Shown here: piece after piece, positions 43,330-56,040 of the stretch | Numbering within the stretch: position 1 is the first letter of the stretch | Layout: each line of letters opens with the position of its first letter | Source of the DNA: Pseudopyrenochaeta lycopersici | Lineage: Eukaryota; Ascomycota; Dothideomycetes; Pleosporales; Pseudopyrenochaetaceae | DNA: 64,000 bases | Assembly: GCA_003313425.1 (NCBI GenBank) | Contig: NHZP01000003.1 | Span: 2,232,001-2,296,000 of the forward strand | Direction of reading: 5' to 3' | The notes under the pieces: generated by a model | The model's database searches: none | Seen by the model: only the letters and a program-made list of their open reading frames with translations | What the model was told of the DNA's origin: nothing | Position numbers and translations under genes: made by a program

Positions 43330-46300
43330 TTAGAGTAATCTTCTAAGCTGTCAAAAACTTATATCTTATACAATTGTCAGATCCTCTATTTAAGTCTGTA
43401 TGTCTTCAAGTTTTAACTCTTTTACTAAGGCCGGTTTCTTGTTTACTAGTCCTAATTAATTAAGAAAGTTCTCCTATTTATTTAAGGGCAGCGCTTTAGT
43501 AAGTCTATCTGCTATTATTTGCGAGGACTTTACGTATTTAACTTGAATTCGTCCAAGCAATATTTCCTGTTGTAGCTAGTAATTATGGATGTCTATATGT
43601 CGAAGTTTGGTTTGGAGTTTTGCAATCTCTTCCGTCACAAGTTAAATTGTCTGTGTATTATCGCATTGAATTGTAATGGTCGACTCCGGTAAGGATATCT
43701 AGAGCTCCTTAAGAAGTCGCGAGGTAAAGATAGCTTCCTTTACTACTTAGGAGAGTGCGAGCAGTTCTACTTCAGTCGTTAAGGTAGTAACCGTGTCCTG
43801 TTTACTTGCTCTCTAGGTAACAAGACTACCAAATAGCTTAATTACATAACCTTGCGAACTCTTTCTATCAACTGTGTTATCGGTAAATGATGCATCGCTG
43901 GCTACTTTAAGCTTGTCGCCTCCTCCCAATTAGAGTGCTCTTGATTTTGTCGCTGCAAGGTAGAGCAGGACTCTGTCAGCAGCCTCCTAATACTCTGTAC
44001 TAGGGTTGACGAGGAAGCGTGCAAGGCGCGATGTTGCGAAGGCGATATCTAGTCGTGTTGTAACGGCGGCAAATAGTAAGGAACCAATCTTACGCTGGTA
44101 TTTGTTGACTTCTGAAGGTGATGCTAATCCCTCACGTGACTAGAGTTCAACGCTTACTATTAGGGTATTATGTCAGACATCTTTCCTATCTGTAAGTCTG
44201 CTAATTTTGTCGGCATAGGCTAACTAGGAGAGTTGAATTAATCGTTGTTCTTAGTCTCTGATAACTTTAACGCCGAGGAACTATTACAAGTCTTCTCCCC
44301 CTGTGAAGGTGTATCTTTCTTAAAGAGCCTTGATAGCTTGTTAAGCTTCTACCTCCTTCTTCTGGTAATAGGCTAAGATAATGTCATTAACGTAAAAGAA
44401 GATGATAATGCTATCCTTAATCATGCAGCAGGCCTTATGTGGCACTTGTTTGAAGCCTAGTTTAGTGAGGGTTAAGACGAATTCTTTCTGCTATAGGAGC
44501 GGTGAAATTTGAAGACCGTAAAGTGCCTTTTTAAGCTTAAGGATTGTTCCGGGCTTCTAGTATCCTCGTGGCATTCTTATGTAGATTTCTCTATCTATTG
44601 TTGCATGCACGAATGCGTTAGTAACGTTGTACTGTTTGAGTTCAAGGTTGAACTTGGCAGCGATTGCTATGAGCATTCGAAAAGACCTGCTGGCTAACGT
44701 GGCTGCGTATGTGTCTTGTGACGTGATGTTTCGTTGCTGATCGCTACGAACGATAAGTCGTGCTTTACATTTAATAAGGCGATAGTGTTTATCTAATTTG
44801 TAGGTATACACCCACATACAGTCTAATATTTAGCGACCTCTCTGTTTGATAGGAGTGATTAGCACTTCAGCCCAGGACTTCATTTATTTATAGCTCCTTA
44901 GGTGTTCTTGTTCAGCTTCCTTAAACATTTCGTGTAGAGGATAATCTTCAAGCTTTAAGTAAGTCGTTAGCAGAGGTGGCAATTAGTTTCGGTAAGGCTT
45001 CACCCCCTTTTCTAGTATTCTCTTCAGCTATACCTTATTAATAGGATTACCTTTGTGTTCCCCTACGTGCCCTGCTTAAGTGCCGGCTATAAATACTGCT
45101 GCCTATAGTTCTGTTTTCGACGAGCTATATATCGTCGTGCTATTAGCTTCAAGTTTGTTAGCCTACGCCTGGCTAAGGATAGCTACAGGTGGCGGAGTGT
45201 CTGGCGGCGTTGGGTATAAGTCCATCACTTTTCTACTTCGGCAACCTCTTAACTTTTGACCTTATAGACTTAAACTCTCTCCTAATATTGTATTGTCTTC
45301 GTAGAACGACCCAGTCTTAGGCTGTTCCTGTCGCGGTAGTATAGGTAGTTCAATCGTTTTCACCCACATTACAATCTCGTGCAGGGTATTATGCATAAGG
45401 TTATCTATAAGGTCTTCCGTTTTACCGCTAAACACTACGCTTTTGTTAAAGACTACGTCTCTTGTGCTAATAACTTTAGCTAGTAACAGGATCCAAACTT
45501 AGTAGATGTTTGTAGATTAATAGCCAATAAGATAGCCAATCCAGGCTTTTAGATCCAAGCGTTGCAGTCGCAACTTTCCTTAGTAGGTATCGTCAGTTAT
45601 TACAAATGCCTTGCAGCCATATGCTTTAAGATAAGCTTGGTTTAGTTTCCGTAGTCTAGTGACGATACCATTCATAGCAGCGACCCTTATAAAGAATACC
45701 TTGTATAGGCTTTTCCAGCAGTTTAAGTAGTTCAGCGTTCTATTATAAAGGTATACTACCGCTCTTATAATTTCTAGCTATAGTTCCTAGGGGAGATTAG
45801 CATCCAGTTGTATCGTGCGTGCCTTTTCTTTTATCACACCCCCTGAGCGTTCTCCTCCGCTATTCTGTGATTAGGTATCAGGAGTAGAAGGCTCAACCTT
45901 TATGCCTTTAGACGTACACCATCTTTTAACTTCTGGCTTGACAGTTACTATCTCGTTGTCCGTCTTAATCACTTTTACAGAAATATTAAACTGCGTATAT
46001 AGGAAGCAAGTGAAATTATCTAGTAATCAAATAATAGATCGTGCTGGTCTGTTATCAGTGAAGTAGAAATCCTAGTTATATGCTGAGAATCGGTTAGTAA
46101 TCAGCATTTGGCTCTTTTCCTTTAAGTAGCTCCCGACTTCGTAGTCGTGAAAGTTAATCGCGATTCGTTCTCCCGGTCCTTCTTCGCTCAGTTAAGGTTC
46201 TCTGCGGATCCTGCGCTTTAATTTAGCTCTCCTACATGCGTTGCACTCGACTGTAGTAACGCCTTTAATGCGCACCCTCTTAGATTGTTAGACTAGGTGT

Positions 46301-48183
46301 TCGATCGCTGCAGGCCCTAGATGCCCTAGGCGCTTATGCTATAGTATTACACTTACTCTTTGTGGCGCCCGCTTGGTTCAAGAGTTGAATCGGGTATAAA
46401 AGGCACTGTCGTTTGCATCTGAATGCTTAAGTACCCATTGGTCGTGTGCTTCCGTCAGGTATGCGATAATTGAGTTGTCCTATCTCCGTAGTGTTGTTAG
46501 CTCTTGTTTATTATCCTACTAGATCCCCTGTCTTCTAAGTAGCCTGAATAACACTAGGTTACAGAGGAGGTTAGGACACCAAGCCACGTTATTAAGCCTT
46601 AGAGTATGCTTTCTTTCTGCTCCTTAGGTTTTGACGTACACTGTCCTATAGCCTTTAATCTAGACTTATGTATTACCTGCCTAAATACAGTCTCTTATTA
46701 CTGGCTCGCGAAGGTGTTCAATTCAATTAATGTTATTGCAGATGTGTGCGGTTGAGCCGGAGTTAAGGATGAATGCATTCTTAAGTGGGTATTCTCGACT
46801 ACTGGCATTGAACGTTGATGCGGCTATGACTGCTTCAGTAGTTACTATAACACGACCTTCTAGTCAATCTGTTAATAGGTCGGGAGTTTGTGATGTTTTA
46901 ATGCGCGGCGTAATCGATCGCGATGCGGAGGAAAGGCGCGGTTTCTTAGCCTCTAGGCTTGATTCCTGTATCGCCCTCTGTAAGTTATTATTATTATTAA
47001 TTTTGTACTGTACTAGTTTAGTGATACTTTAATTTGGCTTAAACTACTTAGGTGCCTTATTAGTATACACGTAGTAACAGTCTAATAAGTTGTAGCGCTG
47101 TCCATAAGCAGGATAATCATCTCTAGCTGCCGCTGTATTCCCAATCAGGAACTGCTTGGATTTGGTTATTTAACTATCACGTTTTCGTTTCTGCCTAGGT
47201 TTCCCCTGGCCGCCCTATAAAGGGGCAGATGGCGCTCTTTCCAACACACTCAGGGCGTCCCCATTTTATGTGCCCTGAACGGATGCACTATTAGAGACAT
47301 ATGATACTTCTCCCGCAGCGAAAGCGCTCTTCTGCGTGCCCTTTAATAGGTGGGATAGGCTTATGTGGTCGCGGAAGAGTTTTATCATCTTCTTCCTATT
47401 AATGGTCGTTCTGTTATATCTAGGACTAGAGAAGGTAGCTACCCATGTTGGGGCCACCTTTAAGACAGCGCCTAGGAAGTTATTTTTCACATCTTCTGTT
47501 TGCAGCACCTCGCTAACCTTTAGGGTTTCAGCTCAGGTTGCTGCTCGATCGTACTTGGTCAGCTATGTTTCCTAATTACTTAGGGTTCTTATTAGCCTGA
47601 GTGCAGCGTAGTACTTCTCTCGCGCTTTAGTTCGTTCTTCCTGTAGGTTAACACCTACTGTCTCCCAGAGGGAGGTTACCTATTCCCGGACTGACTTGCC
47701 CGACTCACAGCAGCTTAGTTGTAGATAAGGTAAGATAGTAGCTAGTATATGCTTGATCAGCTTCTTATACTTCGTCCTTTCTTCTTAATATTCCTTATCT
47801 AAGAGCTTATACAATTTAAGGTGTATCTTATAGTCATCGCGGTCCTCTTTATATACTTCCTATCCACTCTAGGAGAGTTCAGAGATCCTTGTTAGAATAG
47901 TAGCAGAAGGAATCTCCTCTTATTATGTTAGTTGCGTGTTTCCGCGCGTTTAAGAGCTTGACGTAGTACTCCTCGCTAAAACTATCGCTGCAGGTTAATA
48001 ATCAGCAATGTTTAGTAATCGTGGAACTGTTAGCTTCCGTTTCAGTTCTTCAGTACCTTCCAGGTCGACGAGGGGCCAGTTCCTTAATGATTCGCACTTC
48101 ATCTTAAACTGGCGGTACCAGGCCGTCCAGCTGTTGTAATCAGTTAGGACGACGGTCGCGTCCCTTGTGCTTAGGGTTGCCAT
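43330..48183 (-). pseudogene. Copia-B gag-pol, inactivated by nonsense transitions
   Basis: From the right: the Gag start is MATLSTRDATVVLTDYNSW at 48183, comparable to copia-A MSLSTMREPTVLLMDYTTY. Later comes VKNNFLGAVLKVAPTWVATF (near 47490). The gag tail SQTPDLLTD is followed by TGA-CTA-GAA at 46866-46858. The protease reads FILNSGSTAHI near 46770, with catalytic D changed to N (G to A). The RT entry MWVYTYKLDKHYRLIKCKAR is at 44817. RNase H reaches to 43330. Stops are mostly TAG/TAA at expected W/Q positions. Useful as an independent comparison for the copia-A gag-pol junction. Confidence 0.88.
46858..46866 (-). promoter_or_regulatory. Copia-B gag-pol stop, TGA-CTA-GAA
   Basis: On the minus strand the gag frame ends in TGA followed by CTAGAAGGT, and the pol frame (EYPLKNAFILNSGST) continues without shift. 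The surrounding residues match copia-A (LEGR after the stop in both). Confidence 0.8.
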
Positions 48184-48220
48184 CGTTTTAGTGTGTAATC
48201 GAGGCAGTAAGACTCTTAAT

Positions 48221-48383
48221 TGTCAGAATTTTAATAAATGTGTTAGTCAGAAAATTAATTATTTATTTATTGTTGTTCTGTCTGTTCTTTTTTATAGCTC
48301 CTCTGCTTCCAGAGGTTCCGTAGATCGCAATAGTTATCGGTCCTACTATTTATCGCTCTTTCCTTGTATTTGACAATCTGACA
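48221..48383 (-). repeat. Copia-B 5' LTR
   Basis: 163 bp, TGTCAGAATTTTAATA to CAATCTGACA, followed by AGTAG, the target duplication. Confidence 0.92.
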
Positions 48384-51116
48384 AGTAGCCAGCGCGGTTT
48401 CCTAAGACTAATTATTAACCCTAGACGAAGGACGTTTATCTAGGGTTACTCTTCCCCTAAATAAATAACATCCTTAGCCTTATTACTATTACTGTTAGAG
48501 GCTTCTTTATAATTAGAGTTACTAGTCTCTAGGCTTACGTGCACGTAATAATTAGTAGCTAGGTTACTGCGTGGATTTCCTTAATACTAGTTACGGCTGG
48601 AGTCCGCGTTATAAGGCTTAGGACTGTTAGCTAGCTTATAGTCACCTATTCTATTGTCTTTAAACGACAGACGTAGGCCTAGAGCAGGCTCACTAGCTTT
48701 CTTAATAGGCTTATCCGCCGCTGTCCTTAGAACAAATTTACGAGGCGGTGCTAGGCTTAGTCTGGCTGGTGCGTTACGCCCCTTCGTTTAATTAGCGAGA
48801 TACTAAGGCAATTACTAGAGGTTGTAGCTCTGACATACATTATTAATTGTATTATAAAGAGATTAGAAGTTAGTAGTAGTATAGACAGCGGGCGCGCTGC
48901 TAAGGCTCTATTAGAGATAGCCTAGAAGCTTAGCCTAAAGCTTATACGCTTAAGTTATAGTAATCTATCTAAGCTAAGTAGTAATAGCGTTAAACTCTGT
49001 CTAGAACAGAGCCTATGCTTTAACTGTAGTAAGGTATTCTAGTAAGCTACGTTCTAGGAAGACTAAAGCATTATATTACTATTCTGCTGTAACGTAGTAG
49101 TTACAGTTACTAAAGATAGAGTTAAGGATATAAAAATACTTAAAGTCGTCCTTATATTAATATAAAAACCTATTAGGCTCTTATAGTAAGGTTTAAGCAG
49201 AACTACTAGTAGCTTAAAAGATAAATTATACTCGTATGTTATTATGTTACTAGTCTAACCTATTATTTTTAAAATAGTTAAGTATCTTTATAATCTACCT
49301 ATAAAGATTAGGACCCCTAGAGTATACTAGAGGCACCTAAATTTACTTATTCTTTATAGACGAGAACTAATATAATCCCTTAATCTTATAGTAGAGCTTA
49401 GTTAGATAAGGGCTTAGTATTACTATATTGCTTAGGGATGTTTAGTATTCGCGAGTAAGAGGAAGGTTAGTTAAGAGTAGAATACGCTAAGGGGAACTAA
49501 ACTTATTAAGAATACTGCCCGCTGCGTTACCTTATAAGAGGATTTATGTAGGTATACTTATTCCTTCTAGTAGAGGCTTATTTATAGCTCCTAAGGCTAG
49601 CTGTAATAGGGTAAGTCTAGTAAGGCCTAAAACCTTAGGAGAGCTAGATAACAGACAGTCGCGCAACACAGAGTTACGCTTATTCTTAATTTCTTATAAT
49701 AAACCTTCTAAGGTCTTATAGTTAGCGACGAGCTTATTCTACTACTTACTAAGCTTATTATATTCTTTAACTAGCTTATCCTTTTATTAAGTAAAGCTGC
49801 GTTATTATTTAGTTAGTTCCTGCTTTAGAGTAGAAGCGTTAAGGTAGTGTGTCTTGAATAACTTCTTATCCTTATTAAGAGTATATAGAGTACACCTAAA
49901 TAGTGTTGTTAGGCGTGTAAGTTACGTAGGATTAAGGCTTAAGAACTTACTAGGGTAGTTCTTTATAAGCTAGATACCTAAGAGTGCTAATTACTAAATA
50001 GAAGCAGGTAGACTTAAGCTTACAGATAGTAGTAAACCTAGAAGGCTACTTAGAGGAAGATAGTTATTAAAGTCCTTAGGGAGACCTAGATTAGCAGCTT
50101 CCTTACGTAGCTGCATCTAATAAGCTCCTGTAGCACGCTGTGTTATATTATAAGAGAAGGAATATAGGTTAACTTCCTTAGTTAACAAGTTAGCACAGGA
50201 GCTTGTTAGCGCAAATTTAGGGTACTCTACGTCTTTAATAACAGGGTTTTCTAAGATAACTAGTTCTAAATCCTCTATAGCCTTATTCTTATTCTTCTCT
50301 TAGCGTTAATAAGCTCTTTCTCTAAGTTAATTACGAGCTGCCTATATTTTAGCTAACGCGTCGTCTTTCTAATAGGCTTAAAATTTAGGCTGCTAGCTAG
50401 AGGACCTTTTATTATAAGAGCTATCTGCTATTAGGCTAAATAAAGAAGGTTAGATAGAAGTAAGAGTAGATATAGAGGTAAAAGTAAAAGTTAAAGTAAA
50501 ACTAGAGGGAATCCTTAAGCTTTAGTAAGCAGACTTAAGATTTAACTATTAGTTAAGTAGTGTTGTTAGTTAGGTAAGGTTGCTAGGACTAGGAGAAATA
50601 CTTAGGAGTATTATATATAGGCTAAGTTTAGAGAATTACCTAATTAGGAAGTTTTAGAGGGTAAATGCGTGCTTAAGGCAGCATGTGCGCGTAATTAAAA
50701 CACACGCATAGACTATAGTGTGTGAAAGTAGGAGTAATTCCTAGAGTGTTCCTATTTAAGGAAGAGAATAATAAGACGTGTCTTGTTAATAATAATTCTA
50801 GCGTTTAAGTAGCGTAAAGCGCAGGTACTAAGGTGCGAAACAGGTTACTAGTAAGGAAACCTAGCAAATTCTAGGCTATTCTAAAGCTTAACTAAGAGGG
50901 AATAGCTTACAAAATTTTAGCTAAACTAGCAGCAGAGGATAGCACTATAAATTAACTATTATGCGAGGGCTATCCTAAAGCTTAACTAAGGGGGGATAGG
51001 ATCTAGTCCTAGTACGTTAGTACTACCTTACTGTTAAACTTACCTAAGAAGTAACAGCTTAAGTAACTGTGTGTTAACTACAGAGAAGAGCTAAAGCGCT
51101 GTATGATCTGCTATTA
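48384..51116 (-). pseudogene. Gypsy G2 gag and 5' leader, RIPed
   Basis: Lies between copia-B and the G2 5' LTR. AT-rich with many stops on the minus strand. Gag identity follows from position and from a Lys/Arg-rich region; no clear CCHC knuckle survives. The last 500 bp before the LTR (50600-51116) are the leader, less AT-rich, with direct repeats of a cctaaagcttaactaag word (near 50880 and 50970). Confidence 0.55.
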
Positions 51117-51344
51117 TGTAAGGCAGTCAACACGCACAGTTAGGATGGTCTTAGTTAAAGAAACTTAATTTAAAAGGAAATGGATAAAATAGCAGATACC
51201 TCTCACCTTCGGGGGAGAGGTGCTGCCTATATACATGAGCTAGAGCAGGCTAGTCCCGATCCAGTTACCTAGCTTGGTGAAAGGTAAGAGGTAACAGTTA
51301 CCTTTCACCTGCGTCTAGTAACCTGAAAGGATTGAACACTAACA
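51117..51344 (-). repeat. Gypsy G2 5' LTR (one internal unit)
   Basis: 228 bp, TGTAAGGCAGTCAAC to GAACACTAACA, followed by GTTAC. It lacks two of the internal tandem units found in its partner at 33707-34008, and has several transitions. Confidence 0.93.
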
Positions 51345-52622
51345 GTTACTTATTTAGTAGTTATAGATATAATTTTTATAAGTTTTATAGGTTTATTAAC
51401 CTATCTTATATAATAGCCTTTTTAGCTATTTAATAACTTTATTATATACTAGGCTACTTAATAGTTATATAGACCGCACCTTAAATAGGCACTGTTCTCT
51501 TTTCTTTCTTAGACTTATTTACGTATTCCTTAGAATTCTTTTCTAGATTTTATATAGAGCTAGTAAGCTGCTATAGAAGTTATCTAGTCTATCTTATTAT
51601 TATCTCTTTAAGTTATTAGTTAGCTCTGTATATTATACGCTTTACCTATATAGCTCTTACTTGTAGTAATTCTCTCTATAGCTCTTAAATTTTCCTTCGT
51701 TACCCTAGTCTATTATATAAACTCTTTATATATTTCTCTAAATAGTAGTTAATAACCTACTTAAGTCTTTAGTAGCTTACTATTTAAGCTACTCTTAAGA
51801 TAGTTAATCTTCTAAACGTAGCTTACGTTATCTAACCTAGCTTTAAGGAGCTTAAGGTTAAACGCTTAGATATAAGGGTTAAATTCTATTCTTCTTTACT
51901 TAGTTATACAGAGGTATTTAAGGGCCTTCTCTTTTACTATAGAGTCCTTAAAGAAGTTATTAAGGTAGGACTATAGCTTAAGGAGAGATAGTGTTACTAG
52001 CCTATTTATAAGGTTTGTTATATATAGGCTAAGGGCGTTAAACGCTTAGCCTGTTATATAAGTAATAACGTAATTTACTCTACTATTATTATCTAGGTAG
52101 GCTGCACAGTCTCTATACAGCTTTACTTAGACTTTTATTTTCTATTAAAGATATTACTTATGCAAGCCTTTCTTAAAGACTTTTATATTTAGTAGTCTTA
52201 GTTTCCTAATCTTTTATATAGGAGAGTCTTACTATTCTATTAAAAAGATAGTAGAGACTGTGCATACTATCTATGCACTGCTTAATTTAGCGACTAAATT
52301 CTTTAGCTCCTAAACTTAGTTCTGTAATAACTCGTATAGCTAGCTCTGCTGTTAACTAGCTAACTTGTTAAGGCTGTCTTATAAGGAGTTAACTGTTACT
52401 AATAGATCTTCTACTAAGGGTTAGTTATTGCGTAGTTATTAGGGGTCGTGCTGATGTAACTAGTGTTACTAAGGTGCGTGCTGGTGCAGCTAGTATTACT
52501 GCTGTCCTAAGGCTTCTGTTATCTGCATCTAGTGCTCTTATTGTTATAGCTCGTACGCTTGTTAGTTTAAGGCCCTTAGTGTCCGTCTATTCTTTTTTTT
52601 AGGTTATTAATCTTTCTCCTTA
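51345..52622 (-). pseudogene. Gypsy G1 gag region, RIPed
   Basis: G1 sequence resuming after the GTTAC duplication and running to the G1 5' LTR. No surviving frame longer than about 60 codons; assigned as gag/leader by position. Extremely high in TA. Confidence 0.5.
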
Positions 52623-52872
52623 TATTATAGGCGAAGAGGCCTAGCTAACGAGTGTGCATATATCCTATACTACAGAAGGAGAAAGATAGAGAAGAGGTTA
52701 CAGGTATCCTTAGAGGATATATATATATGTTCGTATAAGTAAAGAGGGACGTACTTCTCTAGCTACTAACTTATACAAGCTTATAAGAAAAGGGGGCAGA
52801 GGAGATTAAGGAGTTCGCTCCCCGTGCGATAGTAGCGAAGCCTCTCTTGCTTAAAGGGCGCAGCCTATTACA
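52623..52872 (-). repeat. Gypsy G1 5' LTR
   Basis: 250 bp, TATTATAGGCGAAGAGG (RIPed TGTTATGGG) to GCAGCCTATTACA; matches 26914-27165 along its whole length with transitions. The following ATAAT has no partner at the left end. Confidence 0.88.
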
Positions 52873-54016
52873 ATAATCTAGTCTTTAACAGTCTTTATAG
52901 TAGGTATTATATCTTTTATATAGGGCGAGAGATAGGTAAGAAGGTCGCGAAACAGCTTACTATTAACCTGCCTAAATAATATATTATTATAGATAATCTA
53001 GTAAATAAGAAGCGTTTAGAAAGTAGTTTCATTAAAGGCTAATGCTAGCGTATTTAATATCTCTTACTCTTAAGACTTATTTATATCTAAGGCTGCTAGC
53101 ACTAATATACTCCTTCTTTTAAAAGGAATAATTTCTCTCTTCTTATTCTAAGTTTTACTATAAACTTAGTAGATATATTTAACTGTATTTATCTTCTACT
53201 GTTAACCTTATAATAATAAGTATAACATATTTAAAAAATTAGGTTAGAAGTATAGTAGTAGATATATAGCTACAAGCGGGCGCTAGTCTTAGTATATTTA
53301 ATTAGTACGCTAAACTTCTAGATAGGTAAGTTTAGCCTAGCTGTACGCCTTAAAATTAGAATACTAAAGCTAGGAAGTTAAGACTAAATAATACTATTAT
53401 ATTTAAATTTTAATCCCTTAATTAGTAAGGTGTTAGCTGTACACGCTTTTATACTCTACTCTAACTTAAAAGTTAGCTCTATTAAGATATCTAAAGTAAT
53501 ATTAAAAACGCTATCTAGTAATAACTTTACAAATAACATTAGTAAAGATAGTAATAAAAGTTACTTAGAATAAGCTTACTAAGCCTTCTTTATAATATAG
53601 AACCCTTTTTAATATAGAAGTTTAGAGAGTTTATACGTATAGTATAGAAAGTTATATAGAAAAAGTTAATAGTATAAGATATAATACGTCTGCGGTAGTA
53701 TCTATAGATATAGTAATAGTATTATTAAATATAATAGCCCCTAAGCCTCTATATATAATATTAAATATAATATTAGATATAATATTTGTTGGCGGGCAGC
53801 AGGCAGGAGGAACTAGGTTGATTCCTATCAAATGAGACACAAGGGAACTATATACCCTGTGGATGCTTATATAACAGAGCACGTGAGGAGCTAACCGTGT
53901 TGGCTAACAATATTAAATGTAATAGTAGATATAATAGTAGAGGCAACGTACTATACTGATGGCTTGAAATAGATAGATTTAGATATCTATTCTGTATCTG
54001 GATAACCGAGATTTGG
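52873..54016. other. AT-rich relic between the gypsy nest and the LINE
   Basis: RIP-like DNA without a gene. At 53786-53910 a short island of normal composition (tggcgggcagcaggcagg) sits between two stretches of ttaaatataatattagatat-like repeats; it could be a small insertion or an unRIPed host segment. Confidence 0.4.
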
Positions 54017-55957
54017 ATGGCTTTTCTAAACACATCTAATTCAGATCCATCCATTCCTCACACTGCCGACAGCAGCGCCGACTGCGCATCCGAGAAGATT
54101 CGTACGCGGGAGGCCAGCACTGGCGACCCTGCTTCGTCCATCGCAGTGCACGATAGGTCCCAAGGCCAGTTGGCCGCCTCGCTGATCGCCAATAGCTCCG
54201 TGAGATGTGCGTCCGCCTGATCTAAGCTGGCCACTGTCCTCGAGATGGATGCCCCGGACGGTGTTGCATATATGCCAATGCCCGCTCGTCCGTTCCGCAC
54301 CGATGCGTCTGCGAAGATGTCCACCCTGTCCTGGCCTGTTGTCTTCGATAATGTCTTACGCCTGTTCTTCACCCTCGCAGAGTACCACCTCGGGCCTGGC
54401 TACCCACAGCGGGCACGCATACGGTTTGACCTCCATCACATCGTCTATTCGGACCTCCTCGCACATCTCTGCCGTTCGCATCAGCGGTGACCGGTGCTTC
54501 GTGCAGAGCCGCTGTCGCTTGAGCATCCAGTGGGGATGCGACTGGCCGAGCTTATGGAGCGACACCCGGAACGCAATCGTCTGATTGCGCAGTCTCTGCT
54601 CCATGGGGACCAGACCTGCTTCCACCTCCGCAATCGCGCCCGCGACCGTGCGGAATCCCCTGATGACCGCCTGCGCTGTGATCCTCTGCGCCTGCATGAG
54701 GAGCTGCTTCATTTCGTGCGTCGCGATCGGGTACCACACAGGCGACGCATAGTCCGCCACCGGCAGCACTGCGCTCTTCGCCAGTTGCTTGACTGTCTTG
54801 GGCCGGAGCCCTTTCAGTCTGCGCAGCGCCAGTGCAACCTTTATCGCCTTGCCGGCCTTATTAGCCAGGTGTGCCTTGAACCGGAGCTCCTTGTCGAGCG
54901 TCACTCCAAGGAGCTTGACCTCGTCTGTCGGCATGATATCCTTCTCTTTAAATCGTAGCGCTGTCGTGCTTTCCCGGGCTGCTCCTTTGTATCTCGTGAG
55001 GTAGATAAAGGATGTCTTCTTTGCATCGAATACAGCTCCACTAGCGAGCTCCCACTTCTCCAGCATCGGCACCACCTCATTCTAGAGAATACGCGTGTTT
55101 CCCTCTGCTGATGGCCCCGTCACCCATGCCGAATAGTCGTCGACGAAGGCCATCGAGCTGCCGTTCTTAGGCGCGCTCTGTACCAGGTCCGCGTTGAAGA
55201 AGTGGAATAGGATGGGAGCGAGCGCCGACCCTTGAGTTGTTTCTGAACAGCATGTGACGAGGTGGCGTATATGCCTATAGGCAAATACAGTTGGAATGTG
55301 GTAGCAGGCTTAATTGTAAAGACTAGCCATCTAGGTGTTCTTATATAGACAATAGACCTGGTTGCCTACTAGGCAGCTATAGGCAGCCACACGTGATCAT
55401 GGGATTCAACTGTATTTGCCTATAGGCATATACGCCACCTCGTCACGTGCTGTTCAGAAACAACTCCCTGGGGTAGCCGTGCCTGCGGTAGGTCCATTAT
55501 CTCCGTAGTATCGCCATTCACTACCACTGACGCTTTTCGTTGGCTGCAGAAGTTAACGATCCAGTCCACTAATCGGCCAGGGATTCTCCTGTCCTGTAGT
55601 CTTCTGGCAAGCACAGTAACATCAACGCCATTGTAAGCGCCCTTTACATCGAAACTAACTAAGCTCAGAACTCTTCTGTCCCTCCAGGCTTGGAAGACGC
55701 TTTCTTGGAGAATAGCCAAGGCTCGATCTTCCTTTTCTTGCCCCAAAATGGCTCTTCGGAAGCAGACGATGCGTCTCCGCTAGGAACGACAATCTTTCTG
55801 CTACCACTGCTTCTAGGTTCTTCCCCAAGGTAGCGAGGAGGGAGATAGGTCGGTATGCCTTTGCTACCGTATAGTCCGATTTGTTTGGCTTCCGCAGAGG
55901 CACAATCTTCGCAATCTTCCATGTCCTAGGGAGTGTATATATATTGGTCTGTGGCAA
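54017..55957 (-). pseudogene. Non-LTR retrotransposon (Tad1-like LINE) ORF2 fragment: RT and RNase H
   Basis: Minus strand. The RT palm begins PRTWKIAKIVPLRKPNKSDY at 55930 and continues AYRPISLLATLGK, then VSFDVKGAYNGVDV. It is interrupted at 55465-55235 by a MITE and resumes with GSALAPILFHFF and MAFVDDYSAWVTG (the xxDD box, near 55150). A stop follows at 55082, then VKLLGVTLDKELRFKAHL and KLLMQAQRITAQAVIRGFRT (thumb). A frameshift near 54370 precedes the RNase H domain: IFADASVRNGRAGIG, HLTELLAISEAANW, RIFSDAQSALLSA. Order and motifs are those of fungal Tad-clade LINEs. The 5' part (APE endonuclease, ORF1) is missing, as is usual for 5'-truncated copies. G+C is high, so it was little RIPed. 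Confidence 0.9.
55235..55465. mobile_element. 231-bp MITE inserted in the LINE RT
   Basis: Nearly perfect 59-bp terminal inverted repeats (55235-55293 and 55407-55465) starting AGTTGTTTCTGAACAGCA and containing GTGACGAGGTGGCGTATATG. It splits the LINE codons for LPQG and SALAP. The flanks read CCCTTG on the left and CCCTGG on the right, an imperfect 6-bp duplication. Non-coding; family unknown. Confidence 0.9.
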
Positions 55958-56040
55958 GGGTGTGTTTGAGAGTGGCTCATCACTGTTTGTGATGAGCCGT
56001 CACACCACGTGATCTGGGATCCAACTAAAACGGGGGGACA
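55958..56040. other. Hairpin-bearing junction between LINE and pogo remnants
   Basis: GGCTCATCAC and GTGATGAGCC (about 55974-55998) form a perfect 10-bp stem with a five-base loop. The next stretch, cacgtgatctgggatccaac, resembles part of the 55235 MITE (cacgtgatcatgggattcaac). Probably debris of another small element at the truncation point. Confidence 0.5.

Larger units (their letters stand above)
43156..48383 (-). mobile_element. Copia-B: complete, partly RIPed Ty1/copia element
   Basis: LTRs at 43156-43316 (161 bp) and 48221-48383 (163 bp), with target duplication AGTAG (43151-43155 and 48384-48388). Purine-tract complement is at 43317, and the primer site word attaagagtct adjoins the right LTR, so the coding direction is minus. 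Same family as copia-A at the protein level, but the LTRs are unlike in length and sequence. The two LTRs differ by several transitions and the coding part has many stops, so it is older than copia-A. Confidence 0.93.
33707..51344 (-). mobile_element. Gypsy G2: Ty3/gypsy element carrying two copia insertions
   Basis: LTRs at 33707-34008 (302 bp) and 51117-51344 (228 bp) in the same orientation, with a perfect 5-bp target duplication GTTAC (33702-33706 and 51345-51349). The coding direction is minus: purine tract AAAGGGGGGGTCG adjoins the left LTR (34009-34021 as its complement). Without the two copia elements and their target duplications it is 7157 bp, normal for a gypsy element. The LTR length difference of 74 bp equals two copies of the internal roughly 37-bp repeat. 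RIP-type stops pervade the coding parts. Confidence 0.93.
26914..52872 (-). mobile_element. Gypsy G1: large RIPed Ty3/gypsy element hosting nested insertions
   Basis: The outermost element of the nest. The 5' LTR is 52623-52872 and the 3' LTR region is 26914-27420; the coding direction is minus. Its own DNA is 27421-31757, 33090-33706 and 51345-52622; the rest is inserted Tc1-like DNA (31758-33089) and gypsy G2 (33707-51344). Pol domains read from right to left in the usual PR-RT-RH-IN order. All coding parts are shredded by TAG/TAA. No matching target duplication is seen at its two outer ends, probably because of the rearranged 3' LTR. Confidence 0.8.

Noticed and set aside
54494..54958. 154-codon plus-strand frame in the LINE region
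   Set aside because: Exact antisense shadow of the LINE RT/thumb coding sequence; high G+C makes such shadows common.
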